From Halothiobacillus sp045689735 (GTDB lineage Bacteria > Pseudomonadota > Gammaproteobacteria > Halothiobacillales > Halothiobacillaceae), in assembly GCF_045689735.1 (NCBI RefSeq), contig NZ_CP142685.1, positions 434,001 through 498,000 of the forward strand: a stretch of 64,000 nucleotides of DNA, in the 5' to 3' direction. The position numbers were made by a program, and so were the translations under genes. Positions 52,101 to 60,705 of the stretch are shown piece by piece (within the stretch, counting starts at the first letter, position 1; each line of letters begins with the position of its first letter). The notes beneath the pieces were generated by a model. It searched no databases. It was not told the origin of the DNA and saw only the letters and a program-made list of their open reading frames with translations.

Positions 52101-52554
52101 GGTAGCCCGCCGCAATCAGTTGTTCGCGGTAGCGATGGGGGTCGAGCCGATCGCCTTTTTTCAGAACGAAGCCTTGCCCGGCGATGAAGGCCGGGGGTGC
52201 CATGCGCTGCAGGAGCGTTTGCGCGGCCACCAGCAGGATGCCCTGGCTGCGGTGCGGTAGCGTCCACAGCAGGGCGAGGCGGGTGGAGATCAGGTCTTGA
52301 TGCGGCGAGAAACGGTCATACGGTAGCACTTCCCAGTCTGGGAATGCCTCGCTGGGTTGGCCGAACAATTGGAGCGCTTCGGCCATTTCGCTCAGGGTAC
52401 GGCTGTCCGGCAGGATCACCAGCAGCGGTTGGGGGCTGCGTTGCGCCAGTTCCGCGATGCTGTGTGCGGTGCCCAGCAGGGTGGCGGCGCGCAAGAAGAC
52501 GGGGTGTTCGGCGCGATCGGGCAAGGGGGTGGGACGAGGAAGCGTGGCGGCCAT
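49111..52554 (-). CDS. mfd: Transcription-repair coupling factor Mfd
   Basis: Removes stalled RNA polymerase from damaged DNA and recruits UvrA. At 1147 aa it is full length. Visible parts: the UvrB-like N-terminal region (LPYDRFSPHQDLISTRLALLW), the polymerase-interacting domain (THGVGRFAGLSTLEMNGIAQEFLVLHYAN contains its core), the RecG-type translocase (CGDVGFGKTEVAMRAAF Walker A, VIIDEEQRFGVRHKE, LTATPIPRTLNMAL, TTIIESGIDIPTANT) and the C-terminal D7 domain. An 83-bp gap separates it from the CPA2 gene upstream. Confidence 0.97.
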   Translation of the reverse strand: MAATLPRPTPLPDRAEHPVFLRAATLLGTAHSIAELAQRSPQPLLVILPDSRTLSEMAEALQLFGQPSEAFPDWEVLPYDRFSPHQDLISTRLALLWTLPHRSQGILLVAAQTLLQRMAPPAFIAGQGFVLKKGDRLDPHRYREQLIAAGYLAVSQVMQPGEFALRGGLIDVFPMGMNQPVRIDLFDDEIDTLRGFEPETQRSTEPVEAITVLPAREFPLNDTGIATFRRQWRNRFEGDPTRSPVYKQISEGLIPAGIETYLPLFFEETSTLFDYLPAATRVFVLPGVEDAIERFIGETIHRFSQRCGDIAHPILPPEALYQTADEYRQQLKRWPRWETVSTDDPRLPQAIHLPHRPLPAQPAVTRAEDELAPLHALRQQFDGRILLTAESPGRREALAEQLRHQALNVPVFDRWADFLQHDAPLGLILSPIEHGAVLHTAEGEIALVTETDLYAERVAQRRKRPARTRDADALIHNLNELAIGAPVVHETHGVGRFAGLSTLEMNGIAQEFLVLHYANEDKLYVPVSALDLISRYTGGDEEHAPLHKLGSGQWEKARRKAAEQVRDVAAELLDIHARRAAQRGEAFPLTEEYARFAEGFPFETTPDQQLAIDSVLADLARPRPMDRVVCGDVGFGKTEVAMRAAFAAVMNGKQVAVLVPTTLLAEQHLRNFRDRFAGWPIRIEGLSRLTSSKKTSEVTDDLKQGRIDIVIGTHKLLSDGLDFRQLGLVIIDEEQRFGVRHKEQLKRLRAEVHLLTLTATPIPRTLNMALSGIRDLSIIATPPRERLAVKTLVLQWDDAQIREAVQRELNRGGQVYFLYNEVKTIDKMAEQLQRLIPEARIAIAHGQLSERALEQVMADFYHQRFNLLLSTTIIESGIDIPTANTILIHRADKFGLAQLHQLRGRVGRSHHRAYAYLITPDPAQMTPDALKRLDALAALEDLGVGFTLATHDLEIRGAGELLGDGQSGQMQEVGYTLYMELLDRAVKALKSGKQPDLAAPLERHTSEIDLGLPALIPEEFVPDVHTRLILYKRLSSATDDAAIDQLKVEFIDRFGLLPDAAQTLIETHRLRLLARAHGLKKIECAAGGARLVFRPDAAIDPAKLVRLIQREPQRFKLQAETLKVIEPLPDLAARSRLIRQLLSELAA

Positions 52555-52637
52555 GACTCAAGAGGCTTAGGAGGAATGGGCGGGGATTCTGGCTGATTTG
52601 TGCGTGATATGCAGCCGTTCGGGTCGGTTTTCCGGGT

Positions 52638-54638
52638 TTATTCCCGGCCGGACAGCAGAAAATGCTCGGCGGTGTCGAGTTCATCCGGCGCGCCGTAGAG
52701 CGTCAGGATGTCGCCCTCCAACAGCTCGGTGTCGCCTTGGGGGGTTTCTCCGCGAATGCCGCCACGGTTGATGGCATCGACAACGATGGTCCGGCTGGCC
52801 GGCAGACAGCTTTCCAGCGTACGGCCGATCGCGTAGGCGCCCTTGACGAGCGTGATGTTGCGCAGGGTGCGCGGTGCCAGCGGCAGAAAATCTTCATTGG
52901 AGCGGTCGCGGCTGCTGGTATAGGTATGCCGCAGGGGGGCGTAATGCTCGCGGCGGATTTCCTGAATCTGGCGCAGAATTTTGGATACCGGCACATTGAG
53001 CGCGCGCAGCACATTACCGGAGAGCACCAGGCTCATTTCGTAGATGCTGACGACGACTTCATTGGCACCCGCATGGAACAGGGGGTCGAGTTCTTCATCG
53101 CTGCGCGCGCGCACCATGATGGGAATCGTCTCGGACAGGCTGCGCGCCGCTTCCACGGTTTTGATCGTGGCGGTTTGATCGAGGTGGGAGACCACCAGCG
53201 CCCGGGCGCGTCCCAGACCCGCCGCCCGCAGGATGTCCGTGTGGGTGGAATTGCCGTAATGCACGGGCAAACCGGCTTGCAGCGCCTGCTGGACGATGTC
53301 CGGGTCGATCTCGATGGCGGTGTATTCAAACCCCTCGCTTTGCAGCAGGCGCGCGACATTCTGCCCCACGCGGCCAAAGCCGCAGATCACCACATGCCCC
53401 TGCATATCCTGGGCGAACTGGTCGATTTGTGCCTGATTTTCCCGGCGTTTCTTCTGATAGCTCGGCACGATCGCCTTGGTGATCCGGCCATTGAATTTGA
53501 CGATGATCGGGGTGAGCGCCATCGAAAAGATCACCACGGCCAGCACCATCTGGCGCTCGAAATCCGTCATGATTTGCGGCGCGGTGATCGCCAGCATTGC
53601 AAAACCAAATTCCCCGCCCTGGGCGAGGACGAGCCCCGTGCGCAGCGCCACCCCCGGCTCCTCGCCCATCGAACGGCCAATCAAAAATACGATCACGGTT
53701 TTCACCAGAATCAGCAGCGCGAGCAGCAGTAACACCCAGCCGATCACCTGCGGCAGCTCGCGCACATTCAGCATCATGCCGATCGTGATGAAAAACAGCC
53801 CCAGAAGCACATCGCGGAACGGGCGGACATCGCTTTCGATCTGATGTTTGTACTGGGTTTCGGACAAGGCGATACCCGCCAGGAAAGCGCCGAGTTCATA
53901 CGAAATACCGGCCTGATTGGTCAGCCAGCCCGCACCGAGAACCACCAGCAGCACGGCGAGGGTGAACAGCTCGGCCGACCGTGAGCGTGCGATTTCCCGG
54001 AACAGTGGGCGCAGCACCCAGCGGCCACCGAAGAACAGGACGACGGCGGCCAGCACCCCGGCGCCGATGGTCAGGCCAATATTCAGGCTCACGGCGGCGG
54101 TATCCACCGATCGGCCGATGGTGGCGCCGAGTACCGGGATGATGATCAAAAACGGAATGGCTGCGAGATCCTGAAACAGCAGCACCCCCACGGCGTTATT
54201 ACCGTGGCGGCTGTTGATTTCGAGCTGGTCGCCGAGCTGTTTGATGACGATGGCCGTGGAAGAAACGGTCATGACCCCCGCGAGCACGAATGCCGCCGCC
54301 GGGGAAAACCCCATAAACCAGGCGGTGAGGCCGGTGACCGCCGCCGTGGCAAGCACCTGGGCGCCGCCCATGCCGATGACCGCGCGGCGCATGGCGATCA
54401 GCCGGGGCAGGGAAAATTCCAGGCCGAGCATGAACAGCAGGAACACGACGCCATACTCGGCGATCAGGTGGATATCGCTCAGGTTGCCAATCAGGGCGAG
54501 GCCATAGGGCCCGGCAATGGCGCCCACTAGGAGGTAGCCCAGAATGGCCGGCAGCCGCAAGCGCTGCAACCCGACGACGGCAATCACCGAAATGATCAGC
54601 AAGATCAGCAGTGAGGCCATGACATCGTGATGTGGCAT
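52638..54638 (-). CDS. CPA2-family cation/proton antiporter with RCK domain (Kef/YbaL-like)
   Basis: A 666-residue inner-membrane protein. The N-terminal antiporter domain (about 1-385) has a dozen hydrophobic segments, including LPAILGYLLVGAIAGPYG and NAVGVLLFQDLAAIPFLI. The cytoplasmic TrkA-N/RCK domain (about 405-525) has a Rossmann motif, VVICGFGRVGQNVARLL, and an acidic residue at its strand end. A TrkA-C domain closes the protein (about 575-660). Such proteins exchange K+ or Na+ for protons under nucleotide control. ATG 54638 gives the usual length; a longer open frame upstream runs through aat and is not coding. No kefF/kefG partner is nearby. Confidence 0.9.
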   Translation of the reverse strand: MPHHDVMASLLILLIISVIAVVGLQRLRLPAILGYLLVGAIAGPYGLALIGNLSDIHLIAEYGVVFLLFMLGLEFSLPRLIAMRRAVIGMGGAQVLATAAVTGLTAWFMGFSPAAAFVLAGVMTVSSTAIVIKQLGDQLEINSRHGNNAVGVLLFQDLAAIPFLIIIPVLGATIGRSVDTAAVSLNIGLTIGAGVLAAVVLFFGGRWVLRPLFREIARSRSAELFTLAVLLVVLGAGWLTNQAGISYELGAFLAGIALSETQYKHQIESDVRPFRDVLLGLFFITIGMMLNVRELPQVIGWVLLLLALLILVKTVIVFLIGRSMGEEPGVALRTGLVLAQGGEFGFAMLAITAPQIMTDFERQMVLAVVIFSMALTPIIVKFNGRITKAIVPSYQKKRRENQAQIDQFAQDMQGHVVICGFGRVGQNVARLLQSEGFEYTAIEIDPDIVQQALQAGLPVHYGNSTHTDILRAAGLGRARALVVSHLDQTATIKTVEAARSLSETIPIMVRARSDEELDPLFHAGANEVVVSIYEMSLVLSGNVLRALNVPVSKILRQIQEIRREHYAPLRHTYTSSRDRSNEDFLPLAPRTLRNITLVKGAYAIGRTLESCLPASRTIVVDAINRGGIRGETPQGDTELLEGDILTLYGAPDELDTAEHFLLSGRE

Positions 54639-54697
54639 TGAACAGGAACCTTGGGGCAGCGGAATGAGATTGAATGTACGGTGCAGGCTGGCGGGCG

Positions 54698-55372
54698 TCA
54701 AATATCCTGCATGGCGAGTTTCAGCCGGTGCATGAAGCGGGTGCGTGACCACTCCTGCGCGCCGAGGCGGAGTAGATGTGCGGTGCTGAACTGGCAATCG
54801 AGAAAGTCGATCGGTCCCCAGACCTGATCCCGCAGGATGGCGGCCAGGGCGAATTTGGACGCATTCGGTGCACGACTGAACATCGACTCCCCAAATGCCG
54901 CACGGCCAAAACGCGCGCCAAACAGCCCGCCCACCAAGCGATCGTCCTGCCAGACTTCGACGGAATGCCCATATCCGGCATGAAACACCGCGAGAAAGGC
55001 GTCGAATAGCGCGGGCACGATCCAGGTGCCGTCCTGGTCTGCCCTTGGGGCAGCGCAACCGGCGACGACCTCGGCAAAGGCCTGATCGACCGTGATCCGG
55101 TAGCGCCCCTGACGGCGCCATTTGTCTAGCGAACGCGAGAGATGAAAACGCTCTGGGGTCAGCACCGTGCGGGGGTCGGGTGCCCACCACAGAATCGGGT
55201 CGCCCGCGCTGTACCAAGGGAAGATGCCGCGTTCATAGGCTGCCAGCAAGCGGGGTAAGGAAAGGTCGCCCCCGACGGCGAGCAAACCATTGGGTTCGCG
55301 CAAGGCTTGACGGACGGGCGGGAAGTCGGTGGGGTCGGCCTGCGGGCCTTCACTGAGGAAGGGCAGCATCAT
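54698..55372 (-). CDS. aat: Leucyl/phenylalanyl-tRNA-protein transferase
   Basis: Adds Leu or Phe to N-terminal Arg/Lys of proteins, marking them for ClpAP (N-degron pathway). The 224-residue protein matches Aat throughout: NGLLAVGGDLSLPRLLAAYERGIFPWY, PILWWAPDPR, GYGHSVEVWQDDRLVGGLFG, FGESMFSRAPNASKFAL and FLDCQFSTAHLLRLGA. clpA is not in the window. It starts 9 bp after the yhbY stop, so the two probably share a transcript. ATG 55369 is an alternative start. Confidence 0.95.
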   Translation of the reverse strand: MMLPFLSEGPQADPTDFPPVRQALREPNGLLAVGGDLSLPRLLAAYERGIFPWYSAGDPILWWAPDPRTVLTPERFHLSRSLDKWRRQGRYRITVDQAFAEVVAGCAAPRADQDGTWIVPALFDAFLAVFHAGYGHSVEVWQDDRLVGGLFGARFGRAAFGESMFSRAPNASKFALAAILRDQVWGPIDFLDCQFSTAHLLRLGAQEWSRTRFMHRLKLAMQDI

Positions 55373-55381
55373 GCCGGGGCA

Positions 55382-55660
55382 TCAGCCCTTCGCCGGACGC
55401 GGCCGGAACAGTACGGCGATGTGCCCGACGGTTTGCACCAGTTCCGCGCCGCTGGCGGCGGTGATGCGCTCGATGATCGCCTTTTTGTCTTCCCGGTCTT
55501 GCCCGGCAATTTTCACCTTGATCAATTCATGGGTCGTCAGTGCGGCATCAATTTCCGCCAGAACGGCGTCGGTCAGCCCATGCTGGCCGAGCAGAACGAC
55601 GGGATTCAAGTGATGCGCCTCAGCGCGCAGCAGCTGTTTTTGTTTGGTATTCAGGGGCAT
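55382..55660 (-). CDS. yhbY: Ribosome assembly RNA-binding protein YhbY (CRM domain)
   Basis: A 92-residue single-CRM-domain protein that binds pre-50S ribosomal particles. It shows LNTKQKQLLRAEAHHLNPVV as its start, LIKVKIAGQDREDKKAIIERI, and LVQTVGHIAVLFRPRP with the GxxxxLFR-type signature. ATG 55660 is the standard start; an upstream extension to 55810 overlaps the divergent sco1 and is unlikely. In E. coli yhbY is divergent from rlmE; here sco1-pcuAC is placed between. Confidence 0.94.
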   Translation of the reverse strand: MPLNTKQKQLLRAEAHHLNPVVLLGQHGLTDAVLAEIDAALTTHELIKVKIAGQDREDKKAIIERITAASGAELVQTVGHIAVLFRPRPAKG

Positions 55661-55758
55661 GGCGATCTTCAGGGTGGTGTGTGAAATCACGCATTGAGTC
55701 CAGCGTGCAAGTGGCGGCATATTAACGCCTTTTCCGACAGCCGTAAGCAGGGGGCACG

Positions 55759-56418
55759 ATGGATAGACGATGGCGACGGTGGGTGGTTGCGGGGTTGATC
55801 GCGGTGTCATTGGCTGGTTGTGGCCAAAAAGACATCAACACGGTGGAACCTTCTTCGGCACGCCTCGCGGCCTATCAGTCCCCGGATCTGTTGGTCTTGC
55901 GTCCGATGAATCCGCCGGTCACGGTGCCTGCGGCGGCGTTCACCGCGCAATCGGGTGCGCTGGAGACGCCCCAGATGTTTCGCGATCACTGGACGCTGTT
56001 CTATGTGGGCTACAGCTTTTGCCCGGATATTTGCCCTACCGAGCTGACCGCTCTAGCCGAGTTGTTGCCGAAGTTGAAAAAGGCACTGCCGAGTGTGCAT
56101 TGGCAAGTGGTGTTTCTCTCGGTGGATCCGGATCGGGATCACCCCAAACGGCTGGCAGAATACGCCCATTATTTTGACCCCTCGTTTATCGGCATGACGG
56201 GCAGCCGAGCCTCGATCGATGCGGTGACCGGCGCCTTGAAGGCCGGGTATCGGATTGCGCCGCATGCGCCGGGCAGTGTGAGCTATGAGATCGATCACGA
56301 TACAGGGTATCGGCTGATTTCGCCGCAAGGCAAAATGGTCGCCTTGTTGCCGTCGCCGCATGATCCGGCGGCGATGACCAAGGCATTGGTTCAGTTCTTC
56401 GACGAGGTGGTGCAATGA
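55759..56418 (+). CDS. SCO1/SenC-family copper chaperone lipoprotein
   Basis: A 219-residue thioredoxin-fold protein that helps build the CuA site of cytochrome c oxidase. It has a lipoprotein signal (VSLAGC, lipid Cys 21), the copper-binding CPDICP motif, VFLSVDPDRDHP and a His in YEIDHDTGYRLISPQG at the position of the SCO copper ligand. It is expected to be membrane-anchored on the periplasmic side. Its stop overlaps the pcuAC start. No oxidase genes are in the window. Confidence 0.93.
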   Translation: MDRRWRRWVVAGLIAVSLAGCGQKDINTVEPSSARLAAYQSPDLLVLRPMNPPVTVPAAAFTAQSGALETPQMFRDHWTLFYVGYSFCPDICPTELTALAELLPKLKKALPSVHWQVVFLSVDPDRDHPKRLAEYAHYFDPSFIGMTGSRASIDAVTGALKAGYRIAPHAPGSVSYEIDHDTGYRLISPQGKMVALLPSPHDPAAMTKALVQFFDEVVQ

Positions 56419-56876
56419 ATCCTGTAATCAAAAAATCTGGTTGGTTGGCGGCAGTGTGGTTGATGGGGCTGGGTAATGCACTGGCGGCGCCCGCAATTTC
56501 GGGTGCCTGGATTCCCGAACAACCCCCCGGGGCGATGGCCAGCGCGGTGTTTCTCACGATGAAAAATACCAGCGATCAGCCGGAGGCTCTGGTGCGAGCA
56601 ACCGCGCCGGGCTTTAAGGAAGTGCAGTTGCACCGTTCGATCGAAGAGAACGGCATGCATAAAATGATCGAGCAAAAAGAAATTCAGGTGCCGGCGCACG
56701 GAGAAACGCTTCTGGCACCCGGCGGTTATCACATCATGCTGATCGGGCCGGAACAGGCCATCAAGGCCGGTATGACCATTCCCGTGACCCTGTATTTCGC
56801 CGATGGCAGCCATGAAACGCTGACTGTGCCGGTGAAAAAGCGTGCGGAGATGATGAACGGGGGCATGCAGCACTGA
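56415..56876 (+). CDS. Periplasmic copper chaperone PCu(A)C
   Basis: A 153-residue secreted protein with a signal peptide (ending GNALA) and the PCuAC fold. Its copper ligands are visible: His in VQLHRSIEENGMHKM with the following Met, and GGYHIMLIG with His-x-Met. PCuAC delivers Cu(I) to SCO or directly to the oxidase CuA centre. It is translationally coupled to sco1 (ATGA). A His/Met-rich tail (MMNGGMQH) may add a further copper site. A hairpin terminator follows. Confidence 0.92.
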   Translation: MNPVIKKSGWLAAVWLMGLGNALAAPAISGAWIPEQPPGAMASAVFLTMKNTSDQPEALVRATAPGFKEVQLHRSIEENGMHKMIEQKEIQVPAHGETLLAPGGYHIMLIGPEQAIKAGMTIPVTLYFADGSHETLTVPVKKRAEMMNGGMQH

Positions 56877-56928
56877 GTGGGCCGCATCACCATCCCGGCG
56901 AGCAGTCGATGATCTGGTCGCCCGCCCT

Positions 56929-56955
56929 CGCCCGCTTGTGCGGGCGTTGTATTTT
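56929..56955 (+). terminator. Rho-independent terminator after sco1-pcuAC
   Basis: CGCCCGC (56929-56935) pairs perfectly with GCGGGCG (56940-56946) around a TTGT loop; TTGTATTTT follows. It separates the copper genes from the rlmE operon. Confidence 0.75.
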
Positions 56956-56981
56956 GTGTTGGGCGTGATTTTTACGATAAT
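56954..56981 (+). promoter_or_regulatory. Candidate promoter for the rlmE operon
   Basis: TTGTGT (56954-56959), a 16-base spacer and GATAAT (56976-56981) fit a sigma-70-like promoter 30 bp before the rlmE ATG and directly after the pcuAC terminator. Confidence 0.4.
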
Positions 56982-57010
56982 CGCAAATTATTTGGTGATT
57001 AGGCGTTGCT

Positions 57011-57634
57011 ATGGCTCGTTCGAGCAGCAGCCAGCGCTGGCTGGCAGAACATTTCCGGGATGAGTTCGTCCTCCGGGCTCAGCGGGAAGGGTATCGATCC
57101 CGCGCGGTCTATAAGCTCATGGAACTGAATGAGCGTGATCATTTTCTCAAGCCGGGGCAACGGGTGGTGGATTTGGGCGCCGCCCCCGGCGGCTGGACAC
57201 AATATGCCGCTGGCGTGGTCGGGGATCGCGGACATATTTTTGCGCTCGATCTCTTGCCGATGGATCATTTCGCCCATACGACCGTGCTGCAGGGGGATTT
57301 TTCCGATGACGCAGTGCTGGAGGCGCTGACGACGGCGTTGGCCGGGCAGCCCGTCGATCTGGTGATCTCCGATATGGCACCGAACATGAGTGGCGTGGAA
57401 ACGGTGGATATTCCCCGGGCGATGTATCTGGCGGAACTTGCCTTGGATTTTTGCCATCGTATGCTGAAGCCGGGGGGCGTGTTCGTGAGCAAGGTGTTTC
57501 AGGGCGAGGGGTTTGATGCCCTGATGCGCGCGGCGCGGCAGCAGTTCGACAGCGTGTTGGTGCGCAAGCCGAAAGCCTCGCGCCCCCGGTCGCGTGAAGT
57601 GTATTTGGTGGCGCGTGGCAAGCGCGTGGTATAA
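57011..57634 (+). CDS. rlmE: 23S rRNA 2'-O-methyltransferase RlmE (FtsJ/RrmJ)
   Basis: Methylates U2552 of 23S rRNA late in 50S assembly. The 207-residue protein has the SAM motif VVDLGAAPGGWTQYA, the catalytic Lys in SRAVYKLMEL, Asp in LVISDMAPNMSG, Lys in GGVFVSKVFQGEG and Glu in SREVYLVARG, making the K-D-K-E tetrad. It starts the run rlmE-ftsH-folP. The 89-bp gap to ftsH has no clear terminator. Confidence 0.96.
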   Translation: MARSSSSQRWLAEHFRDEFVLRAQREGYRSRAVYKLMELNERDHFLKPGQRVVDLGAAPGGWTQYAAGVVGDRGHIFALDLLPMDHFAHTTVLQGDFSDDAVLEALTTALAGQPVDLVISDMAPNMSGVETVDIPRAMYLAELALDFCHRMLKPGGVFVSKVFQGEGFDALMRAARQQFDSVLVRKPKASRPRSREVYLVARGKRVV

Positions 57635-57723
57635 GGTTAATGAACAAACAGCGGGCGTATTGTGGCGCTCGTCGATAACGCCCAGCACCCAGGGTGCTGT
57701 GGCCTAGTGCAGAGGGAATATCG

Positions 57724-59673
57724 TTGAACGATTTGACCAAAAACATTCTGGTGTGGGTCGTCATCGCCATCGTGTTGATGACCGTCTTTAACAGCTTCAG
57801 CTCGCGCTCCACGGCGAGTATGCCGATGAGTTACTCGCAATTTCTGAGCGATGTGAATGGCGGTAGTATCCAATCGGTGGTGATCGAGGGCAAAACCATC
57901 ACCGGTAAAACGAGCTCCGGGGCGACCTTCGAAACCTACAGCCCCGAGACCGATAACCGCGCCATGATCGGCGATTTGTTGAAGAACAATGTCAAGATTG
58001 ACGCCATGCCGCCCGAGCGGCCGTCGTTGTTGATGACGATTTTCATCCAGTGGTTCCCGTTCCTCCTGCTCATTGGCATCTGGGTGTTTTTCATGCGCCA
58101 GATGCAGGGCGGTGGTGGACGCGGTGCCATGAGTTTCGGTAAATCCAAGGCGCGCTTGATGGGTGAGGATCAGGTCAAGGTGACCTTCAACGATGTCGCG
58201 GGTGCCGATGAAGCCAAGCAGGATGTGGTGGAGCTGGTGGATTTTCTGCGCGACCCCGGCAAGTTCCAACGTCTGGGCGGACGGGTACCGCGCGGGGTGC
58301 TGATGGTGGGGCCACCGGGCACAGGTAAAACGCTGCTGGCCAAGGCGGTAGCGGGTGAGGCCAAGGTGCCGTTTTTCACGATCTCTGGTTCCGACTTCGT
58401 CGAAATGTTCGTCGGGGTGGGGGCATCGCGCGTGCGGGATATGTTCGACCAGGCGAAAAAGCATGCGCCGTGCATCATTTTCATCGACGAGATCGATGCC
58501 GTCGGTCGGCATCGCGGCTCTGGCATGGGCGGCGGGCACGATGAGCGCGAGCAAACGCTGAACCAGCTATTGGTCGAAATGGACGGTTTTGAGGGCAATG
58601 AAGGCATTATCATCATCGCCGCCACCAACCGCCCGGATGTGCTGGACAAGGCGTTGCTGCGCCCAGGTCGGTTTGATCGTCAGGTGATCGTCGGCCTGCC
58701 CGATGTGCGCGGCCGTGAGCAGATTCTCAAAGTGCATCTGCGCAAGGTGCCTGCGGCGGCGGATGTCGAGCCTAGCCTTCTGGCACGGGGTACGCCAGGG
58801 TTTTCTGGGGCGGATTTAGCCAATCTGGTCAACGAGGCCGCTTTGTTCGCGGCGCGGGCAAATAAAAACGAAGTGGTCATGGCCGATCTTGAGCGCGCCA
58901 AAGACAAAATCATCATGGGTGCGGAGCGCAAATCCATGGCGATGAGTGAGGACGAGAAAAAACTCACCGCTTATCACGAGGCCGGGCACGCAATCGTCGG
59001 GCGGTTGGTGCCGGAGCATGACCCGGTGTACAAAGTTTCCATCATTCCGCGGGGGCGTGCTCTTGGCGTCACCATGTTCCTGCCGGATCAGGATCGGTAT
59101 AGCTACTCGAAACGCAAGCTCGAATCGAATATCTCCAGTTTGTTTGGGGGTCGGATTGCCGAGGAACTGATTTTTGGCGCGGAAGCGGTCACGACGGGTG
59201 CCTCTAACGACATCGAGCGGGCGACGGAAATCGCGCGCAACATGGTGACGAAGTGGGGAATGTCCGACAAGCTCGGTACACTCGCCTATTCGGAGGAAGA
59301 TGGCGAGATGATGTTTGGCCGCTCGGTGCCGGGAAGCAATATTTCGGATAACACGGCCGGGGTGATCGATCAGGAAATCCGCGCGGTGATTGACCGAAAT
59401 TACCAGCGGTGCCATCAGTTGCTGACCGATAACATCGATATCCTTCATGCCATGGCAGAAGCTCTGATGAAGTACGAAACCATCGATGTGGGGCAAATCG
59501 ATGACTTGATGGCGCGCCGACCTGTGCGCGAGCCGGCGGACTGGGGCAAGGGTGGGACGTCCTCGGGGCAATCTCCGACGCCTCCCCCCGGTGCTCTGGC
59601 CGGTGATGGGGCTTCGGCAGGCCGGGAACTTGGGTCGTCGGGTGCCATTGGTGGCTCAGCAACCCCCCACTGA
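57724..59673 (+). CDS. ftsH: ATP-dependent zinc metalloprotease FtsH
   Basis: A membrane-bound AAA protease that removes misassembled membrane proteins and regulators. The 649-residue protein has TM1 (ILVWVVIAIVLMTVFNSF), a periplasmic loop, TM2 (LLMTIFIQWFPFLLLIGIWVFFM within it), Walker A VGPPGTGKTLLAKA, Walker B IIFIDEIDAVG, second region ATNRPDVLDKALLRPGRFDRQ and the zinc site HEAGH. The start is TTG 57724, with AGAGGG seven bases before it; it gives the usual N-terminus (NDLTKNILVW). The C-terminal 40 residues are Gly/Ser/Pro-rich, and the last 23 bp overlap folP. Confidence 0.95.
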   Translation: MNDLTKNILVWVVIAIVLMTVFNSFSSRSTASMPMSYSQFLSDVNGGSIQSVVIEGKTITGKTSSGATFETYSPETDNRAMIGDLLKNNVKIDAMPPERPSLLMTIFIQWFPFLLLIGIWVFFMRQMQGGGGRGAMSFGKSKARLMGEDQVKVTFNDVAGADEAKQDVVELVDFLRDPGKFQRLGGRVPRGVLMVGPPGTGKTLLAKAVAGEAKVPFFTISGSDFVEMFVGVGASRVRDMFDQAKKHAPCIIFIDEIDAVGRHRGSGMGGGHDEREQTLNQLLVEMDGFEGNEGIIIIAATNRPDVLDKALLRPGRFDRQVIVGLPDVRGREQILKVHLRKVPAAADVEPSLLARGTPGFSGADLANLVNEAALFAARANKNEVVMADLERAKDKIIMGAERKSMAMSEDEKKLTAYHEAGHAIVGRLVPEHDPVYKVSIIPRGRALGVTMFLPDQDRYSYSKRKLESNISSLFGGRIAEELIFGAEAVTTGASNDIERATEIARNMVTKWGMSDKLGTLAYSEEDGEMMFGRSVPGSNISDNTAGVIDQEIRAVIDRNYQRCHQLLTDNIDILHAMAEALMKYETIDVGQIDDLMARRPVREPADWGKGGTSSGQSPTPPPGALAGDGASAGRELGSSGAIGGSATPH

Positions 59674-60535
59674 CGCCTCGCGGATCGCGCACACGCGCAG
59701 CCTACTGCACGGCCAGACGCCGTGCATCATGGCCATCGTCAATGTCACCCCCGATTCCTTCTCGGACGGGGGGATTTTTTTTGATGGCGGTCAATTGCAA
59801 TTGGCACGGGTGATCGATCGCGCGGCGCGTTTGATCGCGGACGGCGCGGATTTGCTCGATATTGGCGGTGAGTCCACTCGCCCAGGCGCGACGCCGGTCT
59901 CGGTGACAGAGGAGTTATCGCGCGTGGTTCCGGTCATCGAGGCACTGGCTGCCCGTTTCGCCGTGCCTTTGTCAGTCGATACCAGTGAGCCGCGTGTCAT
60001 GAGGGCTGCGGTGGTGGCGGGCGCTACCTTGATCAACGATGTGCGTGCCTTGTCGCGGCCTTATGCGTTGGCCACTGCCGCCGAGCTGGTGCGCGAAGCG
60101 GGGGTATTTGTCTGTTTGATGCATTCACGGGGTGAACCGGGCAGCATGGACGAGCTCGCCCGGTATGCCTCGGTGGTCACCGAGGTGCGTGATGAGCTGA
60201 TGTCCCGCGTGCAGGCGGCTCAATCTGCGGGAATCGATCCCAAGCAGATCGTACTGGATCCTGGTTTTGGGTTTGCCAAAAATTCAGCCCAGAATTACAC
60301 CCTGTTCCGGGGCTTGTCGCAGCTGGCTGCGCTGGGTTTCCCTTTGTTGGTGGGTGTGTCGCGCAAACGCATGATTGGCGAGCTGTTGAATTTGCCGGTT
60401 GCCGCCGAGCGTGTGCTGGGGAGTGCGGTGCTGGCCGCATTGGCCGTGGAGCGGGGCGCCCGCATTGTGCGCGTGCACGATGTGCGGGAAACCGCCCAGG
60501 CGCTTCGGTTGTTCGCTGCGATCGAGCCGTTTTGA
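59651..60535 (+). CDS. folP: Dihydropteroate synthase
   Basis: Condenses p-aminobenzoate with the pterin pyrophosphate in folate synthesis; it is the target of sulfonamides. Motifs: MAIVNVTPDSFSDGG, DIGGESTRPGA, SVDTSEPRVM, INDVRAL, VLDPGFGFAKN and LVGVSRKRMIG. GTG 59651 is taken as the start, giving 294 aa; GTG 59642 is equally possible and neither has a strong ribosome site. Both overlap the end of ftsH, so translation is coupled. ftsH-folP-glmM is a conserved order, here interrupted after folP by a cytochrome gene. Confidence 0.94.
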   Translation: MAQQPPTDASRIAHTRSLLHGQTPCIMAIVNVTPDSFSDGGIFFDGGQLQLARVIDRAARLIADGADLLDIGGESTRPGATPVSVTEELSRVVPVIEALAARFAVPLSVDTSEPRVMRAAVVAGATLINDVRALSRPYALATAAELVREAGVFVCLMHSRGEPGSMDELARYASVVTEVRDELMSRVQAAQSAGIDPKQIVLDPGFGFAKNSAQNYTLFRGLSQLAALGFPLLVGVSRKRMIGELLNLPVAAERVLGSAVLAALAVERGARIVRVHDVRETAQALRLFAAIEPF

Positions 60536-60590
60536 GTCCATGTCTTGACTAAGTTATTCATGGAATTACTGCCCCATAAACCGCATTCGT

Positions 60591-60620
60591 TTGTCCCTTA
60601 TTAGGCTTCTCTGATATTTT
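60591..60620 (+). promoter_or_regulatory. Candidate promoter for the dihaem cytochrome c
   Basis: TTGTCC (60591-60596), 18 bases, then TGA TATTTT (60612-60620), which also fits an extended -10. It lies 85 bp before the ATG in a 170-bp AT-richer gap, suggesting expression separate from folP. Confidence 0.4.
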
Positions 60621-60705
60621 ACGAAGGTTGGGGGTATCCGCTGGGCTGGCGTCATGCGGTTCGCGGGTGATTGATCGAAAAAAAATAGATAGAGAGTTCA
60701 CACTT

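Noticed and set aside
54639..55217. Upstream extension of the CPA2 antiporter frame
   Set aside because: The extension runs through aat in another frame and has no family similarity; ATG 54638 gives the normal antiporter start.
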